The position numbers and the translations under genes are program-made. Below are positions 17,812 to 26,271 of a stretch of DNA of 64,000 nt, piece by piece. Under the pieces are notes generated by a model, which worked only from the letters and a program-made list of their open reading frames with translations, was not told the origin of the DNA and did no database searches. This stretch comes from Martinezella lusitana (GTDB lineage: Bacteria; Pseudomonadota; Alphaproteobacteria; Rhizobiales; Rhizobiaceae): assembly GCF_016901135.1 (NCBI RefSeq), contig NZ_JAFEVL010000030.1, positions 186,001 through 250,000 of the forward strand, written 5' to 3'. Position 1 is the stretch's first letter, and every line of letters begins with the position of its first letter.

Positions 17812-18458
17812 GCGAGGAAGCCAAGCTGCGCGAGCAGATATGCCTGATGGCCAAATCGCTTTACGACCGGGGCCTCACCGCCGGTTCTTCCGGGAATATT
17901 TCCGCGCGCCTCAGCGACGGTCGCCTGCTGGTGACGCCGACAGGCAGTTCCTTCGGGCGCCTGGACCCCTCACGCCTCTCGCTGTTCGACGGCAATGGAC
18001 GCCTGATCGGCGGAGACAAGCCGACGAAGGAAATGCCGCTGCATGCGGCCTTCTACGAGACCCGACCGGACAAGACGGGCGCGGTCGTGCATCTCCATTC
18101 CAGCCATTCGGTCGCGCTGTCTGTTCTGCCCGATATCGATAGCGACAATATGTTGCCGCCGCTCACGGCCTATTCGATCATGAAGCTCGGCAAGGTGAAA
18201 CTCCTGCCCTATTTCATGCCGGGTGACCCGACCATGGGCGATGCGATCCGCGGCCTTGCCGGCAAACGCAGCGCCGTGATGCTGGCGGCGCACGGACCCG
18301 TCGTCTCGGCAAAGGATCTGGAGGCGGCGATCTATGCCATCGAGGAATTGGAAGAGACGGCAAAACTTGCCATCCTGACACGGGGGGCCAATCCCTCCCT
18401 GCTGACCGACGCACAAATTGCCGATCTGGTTCGCACCTATGATGTGGAGTGGGACTGA
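17808..18458 (+). CDS. otnC: 3-oxo-tetronate 4-phosphate decarboxylase (class II aldolase family)
   Basis: Encodes 216 residues. Motifs of the class II aldolase/adducin fold are present: AGSSGNISARL, TPTGSSFGRL, the acid in KEMPLHAAFY, the zinc ligands in HLHSSHSVALS and a third His in AAHGPVVS. In this pathway the enzyme decarboxylates 3-oxo-tetronate 4-phosphate to dihydroxyacetone phosphate. The ATGA overlap with otnK implies coupled translation. Confidence 0.9.
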   Translation: MSEEAKLREQICLMAKSLYDRGLTAGSSGNISARLSDGRLLVTPTGSSFGRLDPSRLSLFDGNGRLIGGDKPTKEMPLHAAFYETRPDKTGAVVHLHSSHSVALSVLPDIDSDNMLPPLTAYSIMKLGKVKLLPYFMPGDPTMGDAIRGLAGKRSAVMLAAHGPVVSAKDLEAAIYAIEELEETAKLAILTRGANPSLLTDAQIADLVRTYDVEWD

Positions 18459-18460
18459 AC

Positions 18461-19225
18461 ATGCTGCGCTTTTCCGCCAATCTGGGCTTCCTTTGGCAGG
18501 AGCTTTCGCTTCCAGACGCGATCCGGGCCGCCAAGGCCGCCGGCTTCGACGCGGTGGAATGCCATTATCCCTATGACACATCAGCCGAGATCGTGCGTCA
18601 GGCGCTCACTGAAACCGGCCTCCCCATGCTTGGTCTCAACACCAGCCGAGGTCGTGTCGAGGCCGGCGACAATGGGCTGGCGGCCTTGCCGGGCCGCGAG
18701 GACGAGGCACGCCGGGCGATCGACCAGGCGTTCGACTATGCCGCCGCCACCGGCACGCGAAACGTGCATGTGATGGCTGGAAAGAGCAGTGGCGAAGAGG
18801 CACGGAGCACCTTCATTGGCAATCTGCGCTATGCCTGCGAGCGTGCCGGCAAGGTCGGAGCGAACGTGCTGATCGAACCGCTGAACCAACGCGATGCGCC
18901 GGGATACTTCCTGCAGACGATGGAGCAGGCGCTCGACATCATCTCCGCGGTCGGAGCGCAGAACATCAAGCTGATGTTCGATTGCTATCATATTCAGATC
19001 ATGCAGGGCGACTTGACGCATAGGCTGCAGGCGCATCTGGACGCCATCGGCCATATTCAGATCGCCGCCGTCCCGGATCGCCGCGAACCGGACCACGGCG
19101 AAATCGACTACCGCTATATCCTGCGCTTTATCGAAAAGCTCGGTTATGACAGGCCCATCGGGGCTGAATATCGGCCGGCAACCACTACGGAAGCTGGCCT
19201 GGCCTGGCTACAGGCGTATCGATGA
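18461..19225 (+). CDS. otnI: 2-oxo-tetronate isomerase (hydroxypyruvate isomerase family)
   Basis: Encodes 254 residues from the ATG at 18461; an in-frame GTG four codons earlier lies inside the otnC stop region and is less likely because the family begins LRFSANLGFLW. It is a TIM-barrel of the xylose-isomerase-like superfamily, with metal ligands in NVLIEPLNQRDAPGY, MFDCYHIQIMQGD, HIQIAAVPDRREPDHGE and a final PIGAEYRP. It converts 2-oxo-tetronate made by LtnD to the 3-oxo isomer used by OtnK. Confidence 0.9.
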   Translation: MLRFSANLGFLWQELSLPDAIRAAKAAGFDAVECHYPYDTSAEIVRQALTETGLPMLGLNTSRGRVEAGDNGLAALPGREDEARRAIDQAFDYAAATGTRNVHVMAGKSSGEEARSTFIGNLRYACERAGKVGANVLIEPLNQRDAPGYFLQTMEQALDIISAVGAQNIKLMFDCYHIQIMQGDLTHRLQAHLDAIGHIQIAAVPDRREPDHGEIDYRYILRFIEKLGYDRPIGAEYRPATTTEAGLAWLQAYR

Positions 19226-19350
19226 GGGCAGCAGTTCATATCTGAACCGTTTTTGACCGCCGTCGATTGGGCCGATGCAAGGGGATTGGCGAGGAGACGG
19301 CGGTGACTATCTTTAAGACCGACACCAGCCCCTTGGGAGGAAGAGCCGAA

Positions 19351-20337
19351 ATGCTTGTATTGATTTTGGGCGCTGCGGGCATGATCGGCCGCAAGCTTGT
19401 CGACAGGATAGCAGCCGAGCCGAAGGCTCTCGGACAGTCGATCGATCGCCTGACGCTCGCCGATGCGATCCAGCCGCCGGTACCGGAAGCTCTCAAGGCC
19501 GTTTCGAAGGCTGTTACTATGGATCTCGCGAATGCCGGTGTCGCAGCCAAGCTTATCGAAGACCGTCCCGACGTGATCTTCCATCTTGCCGCCATCGTTT
19601 CCGGCGAAGCGGAAGCGGACTTCGACAAGGGCTACACCGTCAACCTTGATGGCACGCGAGCGCTGTTCGAAGCCATTCGCCAGCAGCGCCTGAAGACTGA
19701 GTACACGCCGCGCGTGATCTTTGCGTCGTCCATCGCCGTATTCGGTACGCCCTTCCCCGAGGTTATCGGCGATGAATTCTTGACCGCGCCGTTGACAAGC
19801 TACGGCACGCAGAAGGCGATCGCCGAGCTTCTGCTCGCTGACTATTCCAGGCGAGGCATTTTCGACGGTATCGGCATCAGGCTGCCCACCATCTGCGTGC
19901 GTCCCGGTGCGCCGAACAAGGCCGCCTCCGGCTTCTTCTCGAACATCCTGCGCGAGCCGCTGGTCGGCAAGGAGGCCATTCTGCCCGTCAGCGACACTGT
20001 GCGGCATTGGTTTGCAAGCCCGCGCTCCGCAGTCGGCTTCTTCCTGCACGCCGCAACGCTCGATACTGCGAAGATCGGGCCGCGACGCAATCTCACCATG
20101 CCTGGACTGTCGGCGCTCGTTTCCGATGAAATCGACGCACTGCGACGGGTAGCCGGCGACAAGGCGGTCGCCCTCATCCGGCGGGAACCGGATCCGGTGA
20201 TCGAGCGGATCGTCGCCGGGTGGGCGACACAGTTCGATGCGCAAAGGGCCGGCGATCTCGGCTTCAAGGCGGAGCAGAGCTTCGACGAGATCTTGCAGGT
20301 TCACATCGAAGACGAACTGGACGGGAGGCTTGCATGA
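19351..20337 (+). CDS. denD: D-erythronate dehydrogenase (NAD-dependent epimerase family)
   Basis: Encodes 328 residues from the ATG at 19351, supported by GGGAGGAAG upstream and by a Rossmann motif at the very N-terminus ([19 protein letters not shown]). The catalytic YxxxK reads [12 protein letters not shown], and the [19 protein letters not shown] stretch is characteristic of this branch of extended SDRs. It oxidises D-erythronate at C3 to 3-oxo-tetronate, entering the pathway directly at OtnK. A 125-bp gap separates it from otnI but the strand and function place it in the same unit. Confidence 0.87.
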   Translation: MLVLILGAAGMIGRKLVDRIAAEPKALGQSIDRLTLADAIQPPVPEALKAVSKAVTMDLANAGVAAKLIEDRPDVIFHLAAIVSGEAEADFDKGYTVNLDGTRALFEAIRQQRLKTEYTPRVIFASSIAVFGTPFPEVIGDEFLTAPLTSYGTQKAIAELLLADYSRRGIFDGIGIRLPTICVRPGAPNKAASGFFSNILREPLVGKEAILPVSDTVRHWFASPRSAVGFFLHAATLDTAKIGPRRNLTMPGLSALVSDEIDALRRVAGDKAVALIRREPDPVIERIVAGWATQFDAQRAGDLGFKAEQSFDEILQVHIEDELDGRLA

Positions 20338-21110
20338 CCGAGGCTTCACCTACCACGCACAATGGAATAGCGCTGGTGACCGGCGGCGGCACGGGTCTCG
20401 GGCGCGCCATGGCAAAAGCACTCGGTGCAGCCGGCTACAAGGTTGTGATCTCCGGGCGGCGGGCAGATGTCCTTGAAAAATCCGCCACGGAGCTTACGGA
20501 GGAGACCGGCGCGGAATTTTTCGCGGTTGCTGCCGATGTCAGCGATCCGGTATCCGTCCGCACCCTTTTCGATGCCATTGCCAGCCGATATGGCCGCCTC
20601 GATCTTCTGGTCAACAATGCCGGCATGGGGCTGCCCGCAGTTCCGATGGAGGAACTGACCTTCGAACAGTGGAACGCCATCGTCGGAGCGAACCTCACCG
20701 GCGCATTCCTCTGCACCCAGCAGGCCTTCCGGCTGATGAAGAACCAGGTGCCCCACGGCGGCCGCATCATCAACAACGGTTCGATCTCAGCGACGACGCC
20801 GCGCCCGCTTTCAGCACCCTATACGGCCACGAAGCACGCCATCACCGGCCTGACGAAGTCGACGGCGCTCGATGGCCGCCCCTTCGACATAGCCTGCGGC
20901 CAGATCGATATCGGCAATGCGGCAACCGACATGACGGCACGGATGAGCGCCGGCGTGCTGCAGGCAAACGGAGAGGTCGCCGCCGAACCGACGATCTCCG
21001 CCGAACACGTGGCGCGCGCCGTCGTCTACATGGCCACCTTGCCGCTCGATGCCAACGTGCTTTCGATGACCGTCATGGCGACGAAAATGCCATTGGTCGG
21101 CAGAGGATAG
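20334..21110 (+). CDS. Classical SDR oxidoreductase, extra member of the tetronate operon
   Basis: Encodes 258 residues from the ATG at 20334, which overlaps the denD stop by ATGA. It has the classical cofactor motif [19 protein letters not shown], the catalytic Ser in [10 protein letters not shown] and YTATK. The characterised L-threonate/D-erythronate pathway does not need a second SDR, since LtnD and DenD provide both oxidations. Tight coupling to denD suggests a related substrate, for example another tetronate stereoisomer, a tetrose or a tetritol. This role is inferred from context only. Confidence 0.85.
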   Translation: MTEASPTTHNGIALVTGGGTGLGRAMAKALGAAGYKVVISGRRADVLEKSATELTEETGAEFFAVAADVSDPVSVRTLFDAIASRYGRLDLLVNNAGMGLPAVPMEELTFEQWNAIVGANLTGAFLCTQQAFRLMKNQVPHGGRIINNGSISATTPRPLSAPYTATKHAITGLTKSTALDGRPFDIACGQIDIGNAATDMTARMSAGVLQANGEVAAEPTISAEHVARAVVYMATLPLDANVLSMTVMATKMPLVGRG

Positions 21111-21120
21111 CAATCGGCAG

Positions 21121-22083
21121 TTAGATCGCAGGACGAGCCGACGGCTTCACTTGCCGTCGCTCGATCAAGCCACCGACGCTGAAGATCAGCACCTCGATCT
21201 CTGTATCGATCTTGTCGCCATCCAAAAGCCTGACGACATCGTCTATGCCTGACACGGCATGCCCATCGATGGCGAGCAGGTAGTCGCCCTCCTGCAAGCC
21301 ACCTTTTTCTGCGGGGCTGTCCTTTTCGACGCGCCGCAGCCGCACGGCGGTCGAGTGCGCGACGCCAGCTTCCAGTGCAATCCGCCGATGCAGTTCCACC
21401 GTGTCGGCGGCGATGCCGATATAGGCACGCCTGACGTGACCGAAGCGCAGGATCTCCGAGACGACGTGCTTGGCCGTATTCGAGGCGACCGAAAAGGCGA
21501 TGCTCTGGGCGCCCTGGATGACGGCCGTATTGACGCCGATCACCTCGCCCGCCGATGACACCAGCGGCCCGCCCGAATTACCCGGATTGAGTGCTGCATC
21601 CGTCTGGATGATATCTTCCATCAGCCGGCCGCTCGCCGCGCGCATCGACCTGCCGAGCGCCGATACGATACCGGCCGTGACGGTCCATTCGAAACCGAGC
21701 GGGTTGCCGATGGCGATCGCGATATGACCGCGCTTCAGCGTCTTGGAATCGCCAAGCCGAGCCCATGCGCCGGGCCAGTCATTGGCGCGGATCAGGGCAA
21801 GGTCGGTGTCCGGATCGCGGCCGAGCACCCTGCCCTCGATGGTCGCGCCCTCAGGGGTCTTGATGCGGACGGCCTTCGCATCGTCTACGACATGGTTGTT
21901 GGTGACGACGAGGCCATCCGGCGAGATGGCAAAGCCGGAGCCATGCCCGGCCCCGCCGCCCAATCGCTCGATCCGGCTGACGGCCGGACCGACGACATCG
22001 ACGGCACTCGATACCGATTGAGAATAGGCATCCAGCAGCCCGGCATCGGATGAGGGCTGGATGTCGCGATCAATGAATCCCAT
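21121..22083 (-). CDS. HtrA/DegP-like serine protease with one PDZ domain, no signal peptide
   Basis: Encodes 320 residues with a GGAGGAG ribosome site. The trypsin-like domain has a full triad: His in VVTNNHVVDD, Asp in DPDTDLALI and Ser in LNPGNSGGPLV. A single PDZ domain follows (about 215-310, with SPAEKGGLQEGDYLLAIDG). Unlike periplasmic DegP there is no hydrophobic N-terminus; the protein opens MGFIDRDIQPSSDAGLLDAY. Either it acts in the cytoplasm or it is exported by an unknown route. It converges on the SDR gene with only 10 bp between stops. Confidence 0.88.
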   Translation of the reverse strand: MGFIDRDIQPSSDAGLLDAYSQSVSSAVDVVGPAVSRIERLGGGAGHGSGFAISPDGLVVTNNHVVDDAKAVRIKTPEGATIEGRVLGRDPDTDLALIRANDWPGAWARLGDSKTLKRGHIAIAIGNPLGFEWTVTAGIVSALGRSMRAASGRLMEDIIQTDAALNPGNSGGPLVSSAGEVIGVNTAVIQGAQSIAFSVASNTAKHVVSEILRFGHVRRAYIGIAADTVELHRRIALEAGVAHSTAVRLRRVEKDSPAEKGGLQEGDYLLAIDGHAVSGIDDVVRLLDGDKIDTEIEVLIFSVGGLIERRQVKPSARPAI

Positions 22084-22237
22084 GAAAAACTCCTCCGACG
22101 CGGACGCGCGTCGCTACGAGGACCGGCAGCAACTGTGAAAAAGCGAGAGGCTGTCAGTTCGACAGATTGAAACAGTTGCTAATCAGATGAGGGGTCGCCG
22201 GGCCAAGTTCAAGAGCCGCATGCGAGCGCCGCCAACC

Positions 22238-23821
22238 TCACCTTCGACGTCTCGGAACATTGCGATGCCGATAGCCGTCGGACGCCATTTGCCAGGTATT
22301 CCGCCCATTGGCTTTGGCCCTGTAGAGGGCATGGTCGGCCTCCCGAACCAGGGCTTGTCCATCCTGACCCTCCGCAGGTGCCACCGAAACGCCGACACTG
22401 ATGCCGATATCGACCGGGACACCGTCGATGAGGAAGGATGATTTGAAAGCAGCGATGCAGCCCTGTGCCAGCTCGGCGACATCTCCCGCATGAGCTTCCA
22501 TCAGGATGGCGAATTCGTCGCCGCCGAGCCGCGCGACCATATTGCCCCTCGCGGCACCTCGCAGACGCTCGGCCACCATCTTGAGCACATCGTCACCTGC
22601 GGCATGCCCGAATGTGTCGTTGACCGGCTTGAAGCCGTCGAGATCGAGGCAGAAAACGGCGACTCGCTTTCCATCATTTGCTCTCAATGCTTCGCCAAGG
22701 GCCTTGTAGAAGCGCATCCGGTTCGGCAACCCGGTCAGCATGTCGTGCTCGGCGAGACGGTTGGCTTCCGCCTCCGCGAGGATTCGGTCACTGACATCGG
22801 CAACGGTCAACAGAAGGCGGCGTTCCTTGCCTTCGTGCAGCACGCGAACATAGATCAGCACATGGCGCTCGCTGCCATCGGCTATTCTTTGCCGCCAGAC
22901 CGTTCTGGCCTCGCAGTCACCACCAAGTTCGAGAAGCGCCTTTGCAAATCGATCGGTCTCGCTCTCGACATGCATGTTGCATGCTCTCCAGGAGAGCAAT
23001 GTCGCTTTCCCGAAACCGTAGAAATCCAATGCGGCTCGATTGGCCTGCAGGATTTGAAGGCTGCTGCCGTCGCACAGGAGCATGGGCATCGGATTGGCGT
23101 CAAAAAGCTGGTGCAGCCATTCCTCGCGCTGTTTCAAATCGGTGATGTCTACCCGCGTGCCGATGGCGCCGCCATCGGGAGTGCGCCGGTCGTCATGCCG
23201 CAGCCACCGTCCGTCGCGCAGCTGCTGCTCTTCCTGTGAAACGGGCTGACGAAACTTCCGCATGCGCTGCCGCAGCCAGGCCTCCTTGTCGTCGACAACC
23301 TCCCGCATTCGGTTGCTCGCAAGGCTCACCTTCAATATGTCCTCGAAAGCGACGCCGGGTTTGAGATAATCCGCAATGTCCGGGTAGAGCTCCGCATATT
23401 TCTCGTTCCAGAGAACATAACGGTCGTTGGCATCGAAGACGCAAACGGCTTCCGGCAACATCTCGATGACATATCGAAGACGCAGGTTCGCCTCACGCGC
23501 CACCGAAGCCGCCCGCCGTTCTTCGGTCTCCGGTTCGATAAGAACCGCAGTCATCACGTCAGAGGCCGATTGCCACGTCATGACTTTGACGTGACAGTCC
23601 CGTCCATGGCCATTGCCGGCGACGATAAGCTGCTGCGATGCTGCCGAAACCAGCGGCCAGTCAGGCAGCAGATCCGAGATGACGGAGGTGTGAGGCTGGT
23701 CTCCAATGCCAAAGAAATTGCGAGCTTCGGCATTCGTAAAGACGACGGCCCCTCTGGCGTCGATCACAAGCGCCGCCATCGGACATGCTTCAAGGAATGC
23801 GACGATTTCCGTGCCCAGCAT
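22238..23821 (-). CDS. PAS-PAS-PAS-GGDEF diguanylate cyclase
   Basis: Encodes 527 residues without transmembrane helices. Three PAS-like modules are visible, about 5-95, 113-225 (ending TPDGGAIGTRVDITDLKQRE) and 235-345 (ending LTVADVSDRILAEAE). The GGDEF domain runs from about 355, with HDMLTGLPNRM, the metal Asp in CLDLDGFKPVNDTFGH and the active site RLGGDEFAIL at 431-440. The inhibitory RxxD site normally nine residues before GGDEF is absent (ARGNMVAR), so product inhibition through it is unlikely. No EAL domain is present. It probably makes cyclic di-GMP in response to a cytoplasmic signal. Confidence 0.9.
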   Translation of the reverse strand: MLGTEIVAFLEACPMAALVIDARGAVVFTNAEARNFFGIGDQPHTSVISDLLPDWPLVSAASQQLIVAGNGHGRDCHVKVMTWQSASDVMTAVLIEPETEERRAASVAREANLRLRYVIEMLPEAVCVFDANDRYVLWNEKYAELYPDIADYLKPGVAFEDILKVSLASNRMREVVDDKEAWLRQRMRKFRQPVSQEEQQLRDGRWLRHDDRRTPDGGAIGTRVDITDLKQREEWLHQLFDANPMPMLLCDGSSLQILQANRAALDFYGFGKATLLSWRACNMHVESETDRFAKALLELGGDCEARTVWRQRIADGSERHVLIYVRVLHEGKERRLLLTVADVSDRILAEAEANRLAEHDMLTGLPNRMRFYKALGEALRANDGKRVAVFCLDLDGFKPVNDTFGHAAGDDVLKMVAERLRGAARGNMVARLGGDEFAILMEAHAGDVAELAQGCIAAFKSSFLIDGVPVDIGISVGVSVAPAEGQDGQALVREADHALYRAKANGRNTWQMASDGYRHRNVPRRRR

Positions 23822-23961
23822 CTTATCCAGTATAGGCCTTTCGAAATTAGCATCTATACCGGATTATAGAGCCCGATGGTAAAGGAATGCCCCAAGCCGG
23901 ATTCCGATATCTCGCCCCTCAAATATCAGCGATTTATTGCACGGGGAGCGAGATGCGGCCG

Positions 23962-25038
23962 TTAGCTGCTCGGCCGTGCCGGGCCGAAACTTTCGCGCCG
24001 AATGAGCTTGCTCGAAATGACGTGACGCGCCGCCGCTCCCCTTTCCGGCGCATCGATGCGTTCCATCAGCAAGCTCACAGCCAATTGCCCCATCTCCTCG
24101 ACCGGCTGTTCGATCGTCGAGAGCGGAGGAGAGGAATATTCGCATACCGGCGCTCCGTCGAACGATACGATGGAAAGATCCTCCGGAATTTTCCAGCCCG
24201 TTCGTTGGACGCAGCTCATAAATGAAATGGCCATGTCATCGCTCGTGGCAATGACGGCCGTCGGCTTCTGCGTGAGATCGGCGAATTCGGCGGCCGCGGC
24301 GACGCCGATCTGGAAGCCGTGCTGATAATCAAGGGTGCCTCCGGACCTGACGACTGCCTTTTCGGACAGTCCTGCCGCGGCGAGCGCTTCAAGAACGCCA
24401 AGATAACGTTCGTTGTCATGGTAGTTGCCCACCGGCCCGGCAAGATAAAGGAACCGCTTGTGGCCGAGAGCGATCAGTTCGCTCGTCGCTTCCCGAACGG
24501 ACTGCCGATCATTGGTGACCACGCTCGGCAGAGCCGCATGGCTCATGTCGAACAGGAGAGAAACGATCGGCAGGGCCGAATCCTTGAGCGACCGGCCGCC
24601 ATCAACAGGCAGATCGGAGGAGAGAATGATGGCCCCGCGTACCGTGCCGCCGAAGGCCAGATCCAGGATGTGACGCTCCGAGGTCTCGTCACGATCGAGG
24701 TTGGCAATCATCAGATGGTAGCCATTCTGGCTCAGGGACCGGTTGATGCCCTGGAGAACCTGCGGAATGACCTGTGAGACGCCATAGTAGAGCGAACCCG
24801 GCAGGACAATCATGACGACATTGGATTTTCCGACGCGAAGGCCTCGGGCCATGGCATTCGGTGTATAGCCGAGGTGCTTGGCGGCGGCGTCGATCTTGGC
24901 GCGCGTCTTTTCATTCACACGGCCCGGATTGGCCAGCGCCCGGCTGACCGTCGAGATGGCGACCCCTGCCAGCCGGGCGACATCCGCCATCAAGGGTCCG
25001 GAATGCTCTTCCACGGGCAGATCCTTGTTATTTTTCAC
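23962..25038 (-). CDS. LacI family regulator of the sugar ABC/GMC locus
   Basis: Encodes 358 residues from a GTG at 25038, which has GGACG upstream; extension to further in-frame codons would cross the operator. After a 15-residue lead, the DNA-binding domain reads MADVARLAGVAISTVSRALA, with hinge NAMARGLRVGKS. The sensor domain follows, including VIATSDDMAISFMSCVQ and the C-terminal effector region. It faces the sugar locus across a 219-bp gap that holds two copies of a palindrome with a central CG. It is likely an autoregulated repressor released by the transported sugar. Confidence 0.88.
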   Translation of the reverse strand: MKNNKDLPVEEHSGPLMADVARLAGVAISTVSRALANPGRVNEKTRAKIDAAAKHLGYTPNAMARGLRVGKSNVVMIVLPGSLYYGVSQVIPQVLQGINRSLSQNGYHLMIANLDRDETSERHILDLAFGGTVRGAIILSSDLPVDGGRSLKDSALPIVSLLFDMSHAALPSVVTNDRQSVREATSELIALGHKRFLYLAGPVGNYHDNERYLGVLEALAAAGLSEKAVVRSGGTLDYQHGFQIGVAAAAEFADLTQKPTAVIATSDDMAISFMSCVQRTGWKIPEDLSIVSFDGAPVCEYSSPPLSTIEQPVEEMGQLAVSLLMERIDAPERGAAARHVISSKLIRRESFGPARPSS

Positions 25039-25096
25039 TTTTTTACGTCCTTCCCGATGCCTGCTGCGCGGGATGCTACGGCAATCCCAGAGCTTT

Positions 25097-25110
25097 AGCA
25101 AACGATTGCC
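25097..25110. promoter_or_regulatory. LacI-type operator 1
   Basis: AGCAAACGATTGCC is a near-perfect palindrome around a central CG. It differs from the copy at 25156 only in the first base. It sits upstream of the -35 element of the plus-strand promoter and between that promoter and the LacI start at 25038. Confidence 0.75.
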
Positions 25111-25119
25111 AAAAACCGC

Positions 25120-25147
25120 TTGCATATAAAAACGACTTGTCTACTAT
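25120..25147 (+). promoter_or_regulatory. Probable promoter of the sugar isomerase/ABC operon
   Basis: TTGCAT (25120-25125) and TACTAT (25142-25147) are separated by 16 bp and each match four of six sigma-70 consensus bases. The pair lies exactly between the two LacI-type operators, so repressor bound to both would enclose the polymerase site. Confidence 0.55.
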
Positions 25148-25155
25148 CTAGGCAC

Positions 25156-25169
25156 GGCAAACGATTGCC
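25156..25169. promoter_or_regulatory. LacI-type operator 2
   Basis: GGCAAACGATTGCC is a 14-bp palindrome with only one mismatched symmetric pair. It overlaps the expected transcription start, nine bases beyond the -10 hexamer. Its centre lies 59 bp from that of operator 1, a spacing compatible with looping. Confidence 0.8.
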
Positions 25170-25257
25170 AATTGCAGTGCATTGAAATCATTAAGGATTA
25201 TTTGCTGCGGAGCAGAGCTCCGCGAACGATCTTCCATGCTTAGGAACGGATAGTCTC

Positions 25258-26211
25258 ATGACCTCAACGGAACGGCTTCGCTTTGGCGTCGATCTCGTCA
25301 CTTTCTTCCACCCCGGATTTTGGGGCGTTAGAGATTATGATGGCATCATCGCCCTGTCCCGCAGCGAGCCGCGCGCCTTCTGGGACAAGATTCTCGATGC
25401 CGTGCAGGCTTCCGGCGTCACCGGCGTGGAGCTGACCTTCTCGCCGTTCAACTGGCAGGATGCGACGAAGACCTATGGCTCGGTCGAAGCCTTCGCCGCC
25501 GAGCTTTCCAAGCGTGGGCTGACGCTGGCGAGCGGTTTCTTCGCTGAGCTCGAAGCCGCCGGCGATTTCACCGAAGCATCCGCGCAAGCCGCCATCATCG
25601 AAAAAGCCGAGAAATACGCCGAGTTCCTCAAGGCCTGCGGCAGCGACATCATGGTCATCGGTGCGCCGCTTCGCCAGACCCTCGGCGCGCAGCCTGCTCG
25701 GTTCTTCGATTTCGAGCAGGCGCGCAAGATCGCCGATTTCCTCAATCGCCTCGGCGCCACCCTTTACGCCAAGGGTGTGCGGCTGGCGCTCCACACCGAA
25801 GCGCACTCGATCTTCGCAGCCGCGCGCGATGTCGATCTGCTGATGCTGCTGACGGATCCCGCCTATGTGCATATGTGCCCGGATACGGCCCATATCATCG
25901 TCGCAGGCTCCGATCCGCTGCAACTTGTCGACCGCCACCATGAGCGCGTCATCATCGCTCACTGGAAAGACGCGCTCGGGCCAATGCCGGCCGATACCGT
26001 GATCGACGAGCACATCCATGACCGCCATCGCCCCTATTTCTGCGGCTTCGGCCTCGGTCGCGTCGATTGGCCGGGCTGGATCAGGCTCCTGCGCGACCGT
26101 GGCTATCAAGGCTGGGCCATCCTCGAGCTCGACGCCGCGCCCGATCCGGTCGGCGACATCGCAAACGGGCTGACGCTCGTGCGGCAGGCGCTTCTGCCGA
26201 TCTATCGCTGA
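25258..26211 (+). CDS. Sugar phosphate isomerase/epimerase family TIM barrel
   Basis: Encodes 317 residues of the AP_endonuc_2/xylose-isomerase-like superfamily. Putative metal ligands are seen in GVELTFSPF, LALHTEAHS, MCPDTAHIIVAG and the final AILELDAAPDP, with IIAHWKDALGP between them. It is the first gene after the LacI operators and probably acts on the sugar taken up by the downstream ABC importer. Such barrels next to GMC or GFO/IDH oxidoreductases often handle 3-keto sugars as isomerases, epimerases or lyases. The exact reaction is not decided by the sequence. Confidence 0.82.
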   Translation: MTSTERLRFGVDLVTFFHPGFWGVRDYDGIIALSRSEPRAFWDKILDAVQASGVTGVELTFSPFNWQDATKTYGSVEAFAAELSKRGLTLASGFFAELEAAGDFTEASAQAAIIEKAEKYAEFLKACGSDIMVIGAPLRQTLGAQPARFFDFEQARKIADFLNRLGATLYAKGVRLALHTEAHSIFAAARDVDLLMLLTDPAYVHMCPDTAHIIVAGSDPLQLVDRHHERVIIAHWKDALGPMPADTVIDEHIHDRHRPYFCGFGLGRVDWPGWIRLLRDRGYQGWAILELDAAPDPVGDIANGLTLVRQALLPIYR

Positions 26212-26234
26212 TACCAATGATCTAAAGACCAAAC

Positions 26235-26257
26235 GGCCCCGCAAAGAGGGCCTTTTT
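26235..26257 (+). terminator. Intercistronic hairpin with T5 (attenuator candidate)
   Basis: GGCCC (26235-26239) pairs with GGGCC (26248-26252), followed directly by TTTTT. It sits between the isomerase stop (26211) and the binding-protein start (26272). Such a weak terminator could lower read-through from the promoter at 25120 or mark an RNA processing end. Confidence 0.45.
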
Positions 26258-26271
26258 GAAAAGGTGGAACG

